DNA of 64,000 nt from CAZONU01 sp965370045 (lineage in GTDB: Bacteria > Planctomycetota > SZUA-567 > JAKLDR01): contig CBDUSI010000004.1 in assembly GCA_965370045.1 (NCBI GenBank), forward strand, positions 1-64,000, written 5' to 3'. Shown one piece after another: positions 7,497-15,575 of the stretch. The notes beneath the pieces are model-generated. The model saw only the letters and a program-made list of their open reading frames with translations. It was not told the DNA's origin and made no database searches. The stretch's first letter is position 1. Every line of letters starts with the position of its first letter. The position numbers and the translations under genes are program-made.

Positions 7497-8927
7497 GTGA
7501 TGAGCAGCCAAGCCCGGATACTCACCCGCCGCCTGGGGCCCGGACCGGAGCCACACCTGGTCCTGCGCGCCCTGGCGGACCGTCCCGGAGCCTTTCTTCT
7601 CGAAAGCGCCCTGCGGGGGGGGGCCGGCCGCGCGCGCTGGAGCTACCTGGGCGCCGAGCCGTTCCTGACCCTGGCCGCCAAGGGGCACGAGACCTGGACT
7701 GCGCGGGACGGGGACCGCACCGGCCTGGGCGGCACCGCTTTCAACGAGCTGCGCCCGCTCCTCGACGGATTCAGGGCGGCTCGGCCGTCCGCGGAGGATG
7801 CTCCCGAGTTCCTGGCCGGGGCGGTGGGCTACTTCGGCTACGAGCTGGGCCGCCTGATCGAAAAACTCCCCGGCCGGGTCCCCGACGAGCTGGGCCTTCC
7901 CGACATGCACCTGGGCTTCTACGACTGCGTCTTAGCTTTCGACCACCGGGCCGGGGTCTGGCACGCTTCGGCGGTCGATTTCGACGGGGGCAGCCCCGAG
8001 GTCCGGATTGAGTCCGCCGCGGCGCTGCTGGCCGCGCCGGCCGTGGCTGCCGCCGGCGGGTCCGAGCAGGGGGCCTCCGCGGCCGAGTCGCTGCGCAGCA
8101 ACTTCAGCGCCCCGGAGTACGAGGCGGCCGTCGCCCGGGTCATCGAGTACATCCGCGCGGGGGACATCTTCCAGGCAAGCTTCACCCAGCGCTTCACCGC
8201 CGACTGGCCGCGGGGGGCGCTGGACCTCTACGAGCGCCTGCGCGCGGTCAACCCCGCTCCCTTCGCGGGCTATTACGACTTCGGCGAGGGGCAGGTGGTC
8301 AGCGCGTCGCCGGAGCTTTTTCTTCACGTGGCGGGCAGGCGCGTTGAAACCCGGCCGATCAAGGGCACCCGCCCGCGGGGCAGCGCTCCCGACGAGGACC
8401 GCCATCTGGCCGCGGAGCTGCAGGCCAGCCCCAAGGACCGCGCCGAGCTGACCATGATCGTGGACCTGGAGCGCAACGACCTCGGGCGGGTCTGCTCTTA
8501 CGGCTCGGTGCGCGTCGCCGGCCACCTGGAGCTGGAGAGCTACCCGACGGTGCACCACCTGGCCTCCACCGTCGTTGGCGAGCTGCACGAGGATCGTGAC
8601 CTGGTGGACCTGCTCAAGGCGGCGTTCCCCGGCGGCTCGATAACCGGCGCCCCCAAGGTGCGGGCCATGGAGATCATCGACGAGCTGGAACGTTCGGCGC
8701 GCGGAGTCTACACCGGGGCGGTGGGCTTCATCGGCTTCGAGGGCACGACTGAGCTCAACCTGCCGATCAGGACCTTCACCGTGGCGGACGGCCGGGCGCA
8801 CTTCGGGGTGGGCGGCGGGGTGGTGGCCGACAGCACCCCGGCGGGCGAGTACCAGGAGTCGCTGGACAAGGCCCGCGGACTGATAGCCGCGCTGGAGCGC
8901 GCTCCGGTGGGCGAGGTGGTTCGATGA
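7497..8927 (+). CDS. pabB: Aminodeoxychorismate synthase component I
   Basis: Chorismate-binding enzyme of 476 residues that aminates chorismate to 4-amino-4-deoxychorismate, the first committed step to p-aminobenzoate and folate. The chorismate domain (about 200-470) has the hallmark RPIKGTRPRG; the Lys in PIKGT marks PabB rather than anthranilate synthase, which has PIAGT. Also present are TMIVDLERNDLGR, the loop GGSITGAPKVRAMEIIDELE and GVGGGVVADSTP. Start is the GTG at 7497 or the adjacent ATG at 7500. Its stop overlaps pabC by 4 nt (ATGA), giving a p-aminobenzoate operon. No PabA glutaminase is in the window. Confidence 0.93.
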   Translation: MMSSQARILTRRLGPGPEPHLVLRALADRPGAFLLESALRGGAGRARWSYLGAEPFLTLAAKGHETWTARDGDRTGLGGTAFNELRPLLDGFRAARPSAEDAPEFLAGAVGYFGYELGRLIEKLPGRVPDELGLPDMHLGFYDCVLAFDHRAGVWHASAVDFDGGSPEVRIESAAALLAAPAVAAAGGSEQGASAAESLRSNFSAPEYEAAVARVIEYIRAGDIFQASFTQRFTADWPRGALDLYERLRAVNPAPFAGYYDFGEGQVVSASPELFLHVAGRRVETRPIKGTRPRGSAPDEDRHLAAELQASPKDRAELTMIVDLERNDLGRVCSYGSVRVAGHLELESYPTVHHLASTVVGELHEDRDLVDLLKAAFPGGSITGAPKVRAMEIIDELERSARGVYTGAVGFIGFEGTTELNLPIRTFTVADGRAHFGVGGGVVADSTPAGEYQESLDKARGLIAALERAPVGEVVR

Positions 8928-9805
8928 GCGGCGGACGCGTTTATATCGACGGGGAGTGCTGCAACGAGGCCGAGGCCCGCGTGCCGGTGGCCGACCGCGG
9001 CTTTCTATACGGCGATGCGCTCTTCGAGACGCTGCGAACCTATAGCGGTGTCCCTTTCCTGCTTGAGCGCCACCTCGAACGACTGCTGGCCTCCTGTCGG
9101 GACCTGGGCATCCGCCCGCGGGAGAGCCGCGCCGAGCTGGTCGAGGCAGTGGCAGGCCTGATGGAGCAGGTCGGCCCCGAGTGCTATCTACGCGTGGCAG
9201 TAACCCGCGGCTCGGGCTTCGGCCCCTGGCCCCGGGAAGGGGCGGGGGAGGGGCACGGTCGGACGGTGATCGTCGCCCGGCCGCTCTTGACGTATCCCGA
9301 AGAGCTTTACGCCCGCGGGCTGCGCCTGGTGACCAGCTCGGTTCCCAGGACGCAGCTCTCGCCGCTGGCCGGGCACAAGACCGCCAACTATCTCACCTCG
9401 ATCCTGGCCAGGCGGGAGGCCGCCGGGAAGGGCGCCGACGAGGCCCTGATGCTGAACACCAACGGCCGCGTCGCCGAGCTGGCCGCGGCCAACGTCTTTG
9501 TGGTGCGTGATGGCCAGCTGCTGACCCCCTCGCTGGAGGAAGGTCCCCTGCCGGGGGTGACCCGCGGCCTGGTGCTGGAGCTTGCGGAGGACATGGCGAT
9601 TCCCGTGCGCGAGGCCCGGCTGGAGCCCGAGCAGTTGGCCGGCGCCGAGGAGGCATTCGCGACGAACTCGATACTGGAAATCTGCCCGGTTTCGGAACTC
9701 GACGGGCGGCGCATCGCGGGCTCGGTGCCCGGAGAGCTGACCGCCCGACTACAGAAGGCTTATCGCCAGGAGGTCGCGCGCCAGTGCGCCCCGTCCGCGC
9801 GGTAA
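8924..9805 (+). CDS. pabC: Class IV aminotransferase, probable aminodeoxychorismate lyase
   Basis: PLP enzyme of fold type IV, 293 residues. Visible family features: ADRGFLYGDALFETLRTYSG near the N-terminus, the PLP-binding Lys in AGHKTANYLTSILARREA, the EALMLNTNGRVAELAAANVF segment, and the late PLP-phosphate region (LPGVTRGLVLELA; EAFATNSILEICPV). The family includes branched-chain and D-amino acid aminotransferases; coupling to pabB (4-nt overlap) makes 4-amino-4-deoxychorismate lyase, which releases p-aminobenzoate and pyruvate, the best call. Confidence 0.85.
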   Translation: MSGGRVYIDGECCNEAEARVPVADRGFLYGDALFETLRTYSGVPFLLERHLERLLASCRDLGIRPRESRAELVEAVAGLMEQVGPECYLRVAVTRGSGFGPWPREGAGEGHGRTVIVARPLLTYPEELYARGLRLVTSSVPRTQLSPLAGHKTANYLTSILARREAAGKGADEALMLNTNGRVAELAAANVFVVRDGQLLTPSLEEGPLPGVTRGLVLELAEDMAIPVREARLEPEQLAGAEEAFATNSILEICPVSELDGRRIAGSVPGELTARLQKAYRQEVARQCAPSAR

Positions 9806-10494
9806 CCCTCGACGCCTACGGGACCCTCTTCGACTTCGAAGGGGATCTCCGGACGGACGCGGTCCGGGACATCCTGCACATGGCCGGCGCGCCCGAGCAC
9901 AGCCCGGAGAGCTTCGCGGACGCCTGGGGAGTGAACTTCCACGCGCGCTACGAGGAATGCGGCCGCCAGGGGTGCGAGAAGTTCGTGAGCATTGCCAAGC
10001 TCACCGCGGAGGCCCTGGCCGACACCTACCGGGAGCACGGCCTGGAGCTCGACCCGGGCCGCGGGACCGAGCTGTGGCTCGACCGGTTGGGCGGGGTGCA
10101 CATCTTCCCCGAGGTGCCGGCTGTGCTTGAGGCCCTCTCGCAGCGCTTCCCGCTGGCGATGGTCAGCGACATAGACGACCGGGTGATCGCGCCTGCGCTG
10201 GAGCGCCTGGGCTGGGACTTCGAGTTCGTGTTGACCAGCGAGGGCCAGAGGTGCTACAAGCATCACCCCGATGCGCTCATCTTCCGGCGCGCCGCCGAAC
10301 GGCTGGGCCTGCCTACTGAGTCGGTGGTCCACGTCGGCGACTCGCCCGCGGACGTCTCCGGGGCCAGGCTGGCGGGCATGCGCGTCGCCTGGGTGAACCG
10401 CTACGGGCGCCGGCTTCCCGAAGACTGCCCGCGTCCCGACTGGGAGATAGAGGACCTTTCCGCCCTGCCCGAGCTGCTGGAGGCCCCGGCGTGA
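9784..10494 (+). CDS. HAD-superfamily hydrolase
   Basis: Protein of 236 residues overlapping the end of pabC by 22 nt (GTG start at 9784). HAD motifs are in order: motif I LDAYGTLFD (nucleophile Asp, residue 9), motif II VSDID, motif III Lys in RCYKHHPDALIF, and motif IV HVGDSPADVSGARLAGM. The cap is the helical C1 type found in haloacid dehalogenases and small-molecule phosphatases. Substrate unknown; the position between pabC and smpB hints at housekeeping or metabolite repair. A phosphatase is more likely than a dehalogenase because no dehalogenase-specific residues stand out. Confidence 0.82.
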   Translation: MRPVRAVTLDAYGTLFDFEGDLRTDAVRDILHMAGAPEHSPESFADAWGVNFHARYEECGRQGCEKFVSIAKLTAEALADTYREHGLELDPGRGTELWLDRLGGVHIFPEVPAVLEALSQRFPLAMVSDIDDRVIAPALERLGWDFEFVLTSEGQRCYKHHPDALIFRRAAERLGLPTESVVHVGDSPADVSGARLAGMRVAWVNRYGRRLPEDCPRPDWEIEDLSALPELLEAPA

Positions 10495-11000
10495 GCAAGC
10501 AGAAGCGCAAGGCCCGGCCGACCGGGAACGAGGCGGAAGAGCCCGGACGGCGGCGGGTGGCCGTCAACAAGAAGGGTCTGTTCAAGTTCCAGGTGATCGA
10601 GAAGTTCGAGGCCGGCATGGAACTGCGCGGCACCGAAGTCAAGAGCCTGCGCCAGCGGAACGTCAGCTTCACGGACAGCTACGCGCGGTTCCGGGGCGGC
10701 AACCTCTACCTCTACAACCTGAACATCTCCCGCTACGACCCGGCCTCCTTCGCCAATCACGAGCCGACCCGCCCGCGCCGCGTACTGCTCCACCGGCGGG
10801 AGTTGGACAAGCTGATTCCCCGTTTGCAGCAGAAGGGGTACACGCTGGTGCCGATTTCTATCTATTTCAGCGGCGGCTGGGCCAAGGTCGAGCTGGCCCT
10901 GGTCACCCACAAGACCGCCGGTGACAAGCGCCGCACTATCCGTGAAAGAGAGACCAAGCGGGACATGGACCGCGCCCGCAAGCTGCGTGGACGGGACTGA
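10491..11000 (+). CDS. smpB: SsrA-binding protein SmpB
   Basis: tmRNA-binding protein required for trans-translation, 169 residues. Family landmarks: VAVNKKGLFKFQVIEKFEAG near the start, GTEVKSLRQRNVSFTDSYA, LYLYNLNISRYDPAS (usually ending in Y), HEPTRPRRVLLHRRELDKL, KGYTLVPISIYFSGGWAKVE and the basic tail RRTIRERETKRDMDRARKLR. A small departure is THKTAGDKR where the family usually has GKKxYDKR. The first 18 residues are a charged extension. The GTG start at 10491 overlaps the HAD gene by 4 nt (GTGA). No tmRNA gene was seen nearby. Confidence 0.95.
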   Translation: MSKQKRKARPTGNEAEEPGRRRVAVNKKGLFKFQVIEKFEAGMELRGTEVKSLRQRNVSFTDSYARFRGGNLYLYNLNISRYDPASFANHEPTRPRRVLLHRRELDKLIPRLQQKGYTLVPISIYFSGGWAKVELALVTHKTAGDKRRTIRERETKRDMDRARKLRGRD

Positions 11001-11071
11001 GGCCGCCCCGCCGGCTACTTGCCCCCTCGCTTGGCCGTGACTTGCCGCCTTCCTCAGCGTGCCGGCGTCGA

Positions 11072-11094
11072 TGGATAGGCATCTATCCAATTTT
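11072..11094 (+). terminator. TGGATAG inverted repeat with T-run, possible terminator or operator
   Basis: TGGATAG-GCAT-CTATCCA (11072-11089) is a perfect 7-bp inverted repeat followed by AATTTT. It lies 72 nt after smpB and could end that operon. A third TGGATAG (11139-11145) overlaps the -10 box of the downstream promoter, so an operator role is an alternative. Confidence 0.4.
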
Positions 11095-11119
11095 CAATCA
11101 CTCATCCCGTTTCACGCAC

Positions 11120-11148
11120 TTGCGCGCGAAAAGTTGTATGGATAGACT
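11120..11148 (+). promoter_or_regulatory. Promoter for the purF-like gene
   Basis: TTGCGC (11120-11125), 17 nt, TAGACT (11143-11148). A clear AAGGAGG ribosome site follows at about 11190 before the ATG at 11208. Confidence 0.55.
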
Positions 11149-11207
11149 CGGGCGCAGTGAGAACTCTGACCGGGGGGATTGACGGACAGTAAGGAGGTCG
11201 CAGGACA

Positions 11208-12608
11208 ATGGGTGGTTTCTTCGCGGTAGCGTCCAAGGAAGATTGCGTCGTCGACCTCTTCTACGGAACCGATTACCACTCCCACCTGGGCACCGTGCGC
11301 GGGGGACTGGCGGTCCGGAACGGCGAAGGCATCACCCGCTTTATCCACGACATCACCAACGCGCAGTTCCGCGCAAAGTTCGAGGACGACATCGGCAAGA
11401 TGAACGGCGGGCGCGGTATCGGAGTCATAAGCGACTACGACGACCAGCCGCTGATCATCGGCTCGCATCTGGGGGCCTACGCGATCGTCACCGTGGGCGT
11501 CGTGCAGAACGCCGCGGAGTTGGCCAAGAAGGCCTTCAGCAAGCGCACCACCCATTTCTCGGAGATGAGCGGCGACGAGATCAACCCCACCGAACTGGTG
11601 GCCACGCTCATCAACGGGGAGGCCAGCTTCACCGAAGGCATCGCCGCCGCGCAGGACGCGGTCGAGGGCTCCTGCTCCATGCTGCTGTTGACCGACGAGG
11701 GGATCTACGCGGCGCGCGACCGCCTGGGGCGCACCCCGGTCATTTTGGGCAAGAAGAAGGGCTCCTGGGCGGCCACCATGGAGACCTGCGCGTTCCCCAA
11801 CCTGGACTTCGAGGTCGACCGGGATCTGGGCCCCGGTGAGATCGTGCGCATCACCGAGGAGGGCATCGAAAGCGTAAGACCTCCCGGCGACCGCATGCAG
11901 ATGTGCTCCTTCCTGTGGGTCTACTACGGATATCCGGCCTCCAGCTACGAGGGCATCAACGTGGAGGCGTCTCGCAACCGCTGCGGCGCGGCCCTGGCCC
12001 GGCGCGACGACGTGGATATCGACATGGTCGCGGGCATCCCCGACTCCGGCACCGGCCACGCCATCGGCTACGCCTCAGAGGCCGGCGTTCCCTACCGGCG
12101 GCCCTTCGTCAAATACACGCCTACCTGGCCGCGCTCCTTCATGCCCCAGGATCAGCGTATACGCGACCTCGTCGCCAAGATGAAGCTGATCCCCGTACGC
12201 GAGCTGGTCAAGGGCTCGCGGATGCTGTTCTGCGAGGACTCCATCGTCCGCGGAACGCAACTGCAAGACACCGTCCAGCGGCTTGTCGATGCCGGGGCGG
12301 AGGAAGTGCACATGCGCCCGGCCTGCCCGCCACTGTGCTACGGGTGCAAGTTCCTGAACTTCTCGCGCTCGCGCAGCATCATGGACCTGGCCACCAGGAA
12401 GGGCGTCAAAATACTGGAAGGGCAGGCCGAGGAGATCGATCCGGCCTACGCCGACCCGGACAGCGACAAGCACAAGGCCATGGTCGGGGCCATCTCCGAC
12501 CGGCTGAAGCTCACCACCCTGCGCTACCAGCGCCTGGACGATCTGGTCGAGGCCATTGGCCTGCCGAAAGAGAAGCTCTGCACCTACTGCTGGGACGGCG
12601 CTGAGTAG
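11208..12608 (+). CDS. Amidophosphoribosyltransferase homologue lacking the N-terminal nucleophile Cys
   Basis: PurF-family protein of 466 residues. The glutaminase (Ntn) domain (1-230) contains YHSHLGTVRGGLAV and an RLGRTPVILG segment. The phosphoribosyltransferase domain (about 270-400) has the PRPP signature MLFCEDSIVRGTQLQDTV. Cysteines in CPPLCYGCK and at the C-terminus (C458, C461 in CTYCW) match the Fe-S ligand pattern of Bacillus-type PurF. The protein begins Met-Gly-Gly-Phe-Phe, not Met-Cys-Gly: Cys1, the glutaminase nucleophile, is missing. The start is secure (AAGGAGG site, upstream promoter). It may therefore use free ammonia or act on another acceptor. PurF or a paralogue cannot be decided without knowing whether a normal purF exists elsewhere. 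Confidence 0.85.
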   Translation: MGGFFAVASKEDCVVDLFYGTDYHSHLGTVRGGLAVRNGEGITRFIHDITNAQFRAKFEDDIGKMNGGRGIGVISDYDDQPLIIGSHLGAYAIVTVGVVQNAAELAKKAFSKRTTHFSEMSGDEINPTELVATLINGEASFTEGIAAAQDAVEGSCSMLLLTDEGIYAARDRLGRTPVILGKKKGSWAATMETCAFPNLDFEVDRDLGPGEIVRITEEGIESVRPPGDRMQMCSFLWVYYGYPASSYEGINVEASRNRCGAALARRDDVDIDMVAGIPDSGTGHAIGYASEAGVPYRRPFVKYTPTWPRSFMPQDQRIRDLVAKMKLIPVRELVKGSRMLFCEDSIVRGTQLQDTVQRLVDAGAEEVHMRPACPPLCYGCKFLNFSRSRSIMDLATRKGVKILEGQAEEIDPAYADPDSDKHKAMVGAISDRLKLTTLRYQRLDDLVEAIGLPKEKLCTYCWDGAE

Positions 12609-12733
12609 GTTCTTTCACCCCTGAACTGATCGGGCGCCGGTCGCGTCCCCGTGGTTACGACGTTGTCGTCATTCGGCTCCCAAGTGCCGCGCACTAAGCG
12701 AAAAGTGCGAAAACCGAGGCATCCGAAAGGCGT

Positions 12734-12762
12734 TTGACAGCACGTTTGCGGGTCATTAGATT
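12734..12762 (+). promoter_or_regulatory. Consensus promoter for the coiled-coil/actin-like operon
   Basis: TTGACA (12734-12739), 17 nt, TAGATT (12757-12762): a full -35 consensus with correct spacing. It also shows that translation cannot start at 12734, where an in-frame TTG is part of the -35 box. The stretch 12609-12733 shows nothing else. Confidence 0.75.
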
Positions 12763-12805
12763 GGTCAGCCGGAGGGGGAGGCGGCACGCAGCCGCCGGGA
12801 ATCGC

Positions 12806-14191
12806 ATGCCTGACGACATTGACATCGGCAAAGTTATCCAAAGCGGGTCCCGCCAGATGGACCTGGGTGATCTGGCTAAGCTGGGTCACAAGAAGGTCCG
12901 GGTTATCGACGAGCGCCGCATCAACGAACTCATTTCCCAGGCCGTCCAGAACGCCATTGAGCGCGAGGGCGCCGACTCCGCCGGACGCCTCCGCCGCGAG
13001 GCCGCCGAGAAGGCCAAAGCGGAGCTCGAAGCCCAGCTCGCCGAGCATCAGGCCCGTCTCGACGTGGAGTCGCTGGCCAGCAAGGAGGTCGAGAAGCTCC
13101 GCGTCGAGGTCGCCGGGCTGCAGGGCCAGCTGAAGGAAAGCACCGCCGTCATCGAGACGGAGAAGCAGCGCATAGCCGCGGACAGCCAGAAGGAATTCCA
13201 GCGCCTGCTCAAGAGCACCCAGCAGGGGCTGGAGGAGAAGAAGGGCGCCTACGAGAAGGCCCTGCGGGGCATGCTCGAGCGCGCCGACCAGTCCATCCCC
13301 AAGGAGGAGCTTGCGGACCTGCCGGTGGTCGCCGTCGGCGAGGAGGTCCAGGCCGCACATATGCTGGAAGCCCTCAACCGCCGCGTCGAGAAGCTGGGCA
13401 CCCTGCTGGGGACAGCCAAGGCGGAAGTCGCCGGCCGCGACCAGGACATTGCCATGGCCGCCGCCGAGCACCATCGCCAGAAGAACGAGATCGAGCGCCT
13501 CAAGAAGGAAGGCGAGAATCTGCGCCTGGATCTCCGCGACAAGGAGCGCCAGTTCGACGGCCGCGAGCAGGACCTGGCCGTGGCCGCCGGCGAGCGGCGC
13601 AAGCAGAAGGAAGTCGTCGAGCGCCTCGGCAAGCAGCTCGACGAGATGCGCGACGAGCTGCGCGACAAGGAGCGCCAGTTCGACGCCCGCGAGCAGGACG
13701 TGACCATGGCCGCGCTGGAGCAGCGCCGGCTGCGCGACGAGACCAAGCACCTCCGCGAGGAGGCCGGCAAGGTCGCGGAGCTCTCCGGCGAAGTGCGGCG
13801 GATGACCAGCGAGCGCGAGCTGCTCATGGCGCGCATCGAGGAGTATCGTGATCGCGAGCGCACGGCCAGCGACCAGGTCACGGACATGGCTGGCAAGCTG
13901 GCCGAGGTGCAGACTGGCGGCACGCAGAGCAGTGGCGAGCTGATGGAAGCCATCAGCGGCATGAAGGGCTCGCTCACCGAAGAGATCGCCCGGCAGATAT
14001 CCTGGGCGCTCTCCGCCCAGAAGACCGGCGCCACCGGGATCGACCCGGGCCTGCAGCTCGAGGCCCTCTTCAGCCAGGAGATCGAAACCAACATCGAGTC
14101 GGTCAAGATCGAGGAGCGCACGGGCAAGACCCTTACCGATAAATTGGCCAAGCTCCGCGAGGCGCGGAACCAGGGACTGGGCCAGAGCTAG
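12806..14191 (+). CDS. Long coiled-coil protein paired with the actin-like protein
   Basis: Protein of 461 residues, not recognised as a named family. A short N-terminal segment (MPDDIDIGKVIQSGSRQMDL, then VRVIDERRINELISQAVQ) precedes an Ala/Glu/Arg-rich coiled coil over most of the length. Three consecutive 42-residue repeats (six heptads each) are encoded at 13433-13558, 13559-13684 and 13685-13810; the first two are close copies (GRDQDIAMAAAEHHRQK and GREQDLAVAAGERRKQK, both ending RDKERQFD). A C-terminal globular segment (about 385-461) has ISWALSAQ and a conserved-looking LQLEALFSQEIETNIESV. No signal peptide or membrane helix, so it is cytoplasmic. The stop abuts the ATG of the actin-like gene, implying a joint function such as scaffold or filament adaptor. 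Confidence 0.8.
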   Translation: MPDDIDIGKVIQSGSRQMDLGDLAKLGHKKVRVIDERRINELISQAVQNAIEREGADSAGRLRREAAEKAKAELEAQLAEHQARLDVESLASKEVEKLRVEVAGLQGQLKESTAVIETEKQRIAADSQKEFQRLLKSTQQGLEEKKGAYEKALRGMLERADQSIPKEELADLPVVAVGEEVQAAHMLEALNRRVEKLGTLLGTAKAEVAGRDQDIAMAAAEHHRQKNEIERLKKEGENLRLDLRDKERQFDGREQDLAVAAGERRKQKEVVERLGKQLDEMRDELRDKERQFDAREQDVTMAALEQRRLRDETKHLREEAGKVAELSGEVRRMTSERELLMARIEEYRDRERTASDQVTDMAGKLAEVQTGGTQSSGELMEAISGMKGSLTEEIARQISWALSAQKTGATGIDPGLQLEALFSQEIETNIESVKIEERTGKTLTDKLAKLREARNQGLGQS

Positions 14192-15418
14192 ATGGCGCAG
14201 GGGAGGACACCGGTGGAAAAGGAAGACCGCCAGGACGTTCAGGAGCAGCCCCCGGAAGTCGAGGACGGGACCCCGGAGAGCAGCGAGGCGGACGCCGCGG
14301 AAGGCGCCGCTTCCTCCGAGCAAGCTGAGGAGGTTACTGCCGTGGAAGAGAAGGCCAAAGAGAAAGTCGCCGCTAAAGCCAAGGATGCCCCCAGCAAGGC
14401 CTCCGCCGGGGGGGGCGAGGACGAGCTGGCCATGGGCCGGGGGTTGGACATCGGCACCTGCAACCTGGTCAGCGCCGCGCAGCGCACCAGCGACGAGACC
14501 CTGACCTACCGCTCGCTGCGCAACGCCTTCCTCGACGTGGACATCAACGATTTCACCAAGAAGATGCTCACCAAGCTGGGCGTGCAGTACGTTATGCACA
14601 ACCGGCGCATGTACGTGCTGGGCTCGCCGGCCTTCGAGCTGGCCAACATCTTCAACCGCGATACGCGGCGGCCGATGTCCTCCGGGCTAATCTCCCCCAA
14701 CGAGGCCGACGCGCTGCCCATCATCCGCCTGCTGATCACCCAGGTGCTGGGCGCGCCGGCCCGCGAGAACGAGCTCTGCTTCTACTCCATCCCCGGCGAG
14801 CCGGTCGACTCGCAGATGAACGTGGTCTATCACCGCGACATCTTCGACGGGTTGCTGCGCAAGCTGGGCTTCCAGCCGCAGCCCATGGCCGAGGGTCACG
14901 CGCTGGTCTTCGCGGAGCTGGCCGACGACGACTTCACCGGCATCGGCATCTCCTGCGGCGCGGGCATGTTCAACATCTGCGTGGCTTACAAGACCGTGCC
15001 CGCGGTGGTCTTCTCCACCAGCCGGGGCGGCGACTGGGTGGACAACAACGCGGCCATGGTCCTGGGCATGAAGGGCCCCCGGGTCACGGCCATCAAGGAG
15101 AAGGGCATTGACCTCATGCATCCCAAGAACCGGGAGGAAGAGGCCATCGTCATCTACTACCGGAACCTGATCAACTACACGCTGGTCAACATCAAGCAGC
15201 GCTTCGAGTCCGCCGATGGCGTGCCCACCTTCCCGGACGCGGTGGACATCGTCTGCTCCGGCGGCACCAGCAAGCCCACGGGCTTCATTGACCTCTTCAC
15301 GGAGGAGTTCAAGCGCATCGAGTTCCCGCTGGAGGTCAAGAAGATCCGGCTGGCCGCGGAGCCCCTTAACGCGGTGGCCCAGGGCTGTCTGGTGGCGGCC
15401 ATGAGCGGAATGGAGTAG
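14192..15418 (+). CDS. Actin/MreB/Hsp70-fold ATPase, uncharacterised
   Basis: Protein of 408 residues. Residues 1-75 are an acidic, disordered tail. The rest has the actin-superfamily nucleotide motifs in order: phosphate-1 loop GRGLDIGTCNLVSAAQR, phosphate-2 region GIGISCGAGMFNICVAY followed by FSTSRGGDWVDNNAA, the adenosine motif DIVCSGGTSKPTGFIDLF and a connect-2-like AAEPLNAVAQGCLVAA. This order fits MreB/FtsA/ParM/Ta0583-like filament proteins and EutJ-type chaperones, but it matches none closely by eye. No membrane-targeting helix is visible. It directly follows the coiled-coil gene and is probably followed by a terminator at 15457. Whether it polymerises is inference. Confidence 0.8.
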   Translation: MAQGRTPVEKEDRQDVQEQPPEVEDGTPESSEADAAEGAASSEQAEEVTAVEEKAKEKVAAKAKDAPSKASAGGGEDELAMGRGLDIGTCNLVSAAQRTSDETLTYRSLRNAFLDVDINDFTKKMLTKLGVQYVMHNRRMYVLGSPAFELANIFNRDTRRPMSSGLISPNEADALPIIRLLITQVLGAPARENELCFYSIPGEPVDSQMNVVYHRDIFDGLLRKLGFQPQPMAEGHALVFAELADDDFTGIGISCGAGMFNICVAYKTVPAVVFSTSRGGDWVDNNAAMVLGMKGPRVTAIKEKGIDLMHPKNREEEAIVIYYRNLINYTLVNIKQRFESADGVPTFPDAVDIVCSGGTSKPTGFIDLFTEEFKRIEFPLEVKKIRLAAEPLNAVAQGCLVAAMSGME

Positions 15419-15456
15419 CGCTCGCGGATCTTTCCGCTTTGGATTCAGGGACACAC

Positions 15457-15487
15457 CGGCGGCGGCCAGCGGGCCGCCGCCGCGCTT
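15457..15487 (+). terminator. Terminator-like hairpin after the actin-like gene
   Basis: An 11-bp perfect stem, CGGCGGCGGCC (15457-15467) with GGCCGCCGCCG (15472-15482), around an AGCG loop, followed by CGCTTTGC. The T-run is short. The hairpin separates the actin-like operon from the next promoter at 15505. Confidence 0.55.
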
Positions 15488-15504
15488 TGCTCCCCGAATG
15501 TCTC

Positions 15505-15533
15505 TTGCGAAACGGCTCCGTTCGGGCTATCCT
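15505..15533 (+). promoter_or_regulatory. Promoter for the sugar-nucleotide cassette
   Basis: TTGCGA (15505-15510), 17 nt, TATCCT (15528-15533), about 45 nt before the ATG at 15576. An in-frame ATG at 15498 lies upstream of the promoter and is not the start. Confidence 0.6.
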
Positions 15534-15575
15534 CCGGCTTCCAGGACAGAAGCGGTTTTCCGCGGAGAGCGAGGA

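Noticed and set aside
12734..12805. Extended N-terminus of the coiled-coil protein from a TTG at 12734
   Set aside because: The TTG is part of the consensus -35 box, so the mRNA starts downstream of it. The ATG at 12806 is used instead.
12584..14599. A 671-residue antisense frame rich in Leu and Ala opposite the coiled-coil gene
   Set aside because: It mirrors the Glu/Arg/Ala-rich coiled coil on the other strand (GAG/CTC complement) and has no start context or domain of its own.
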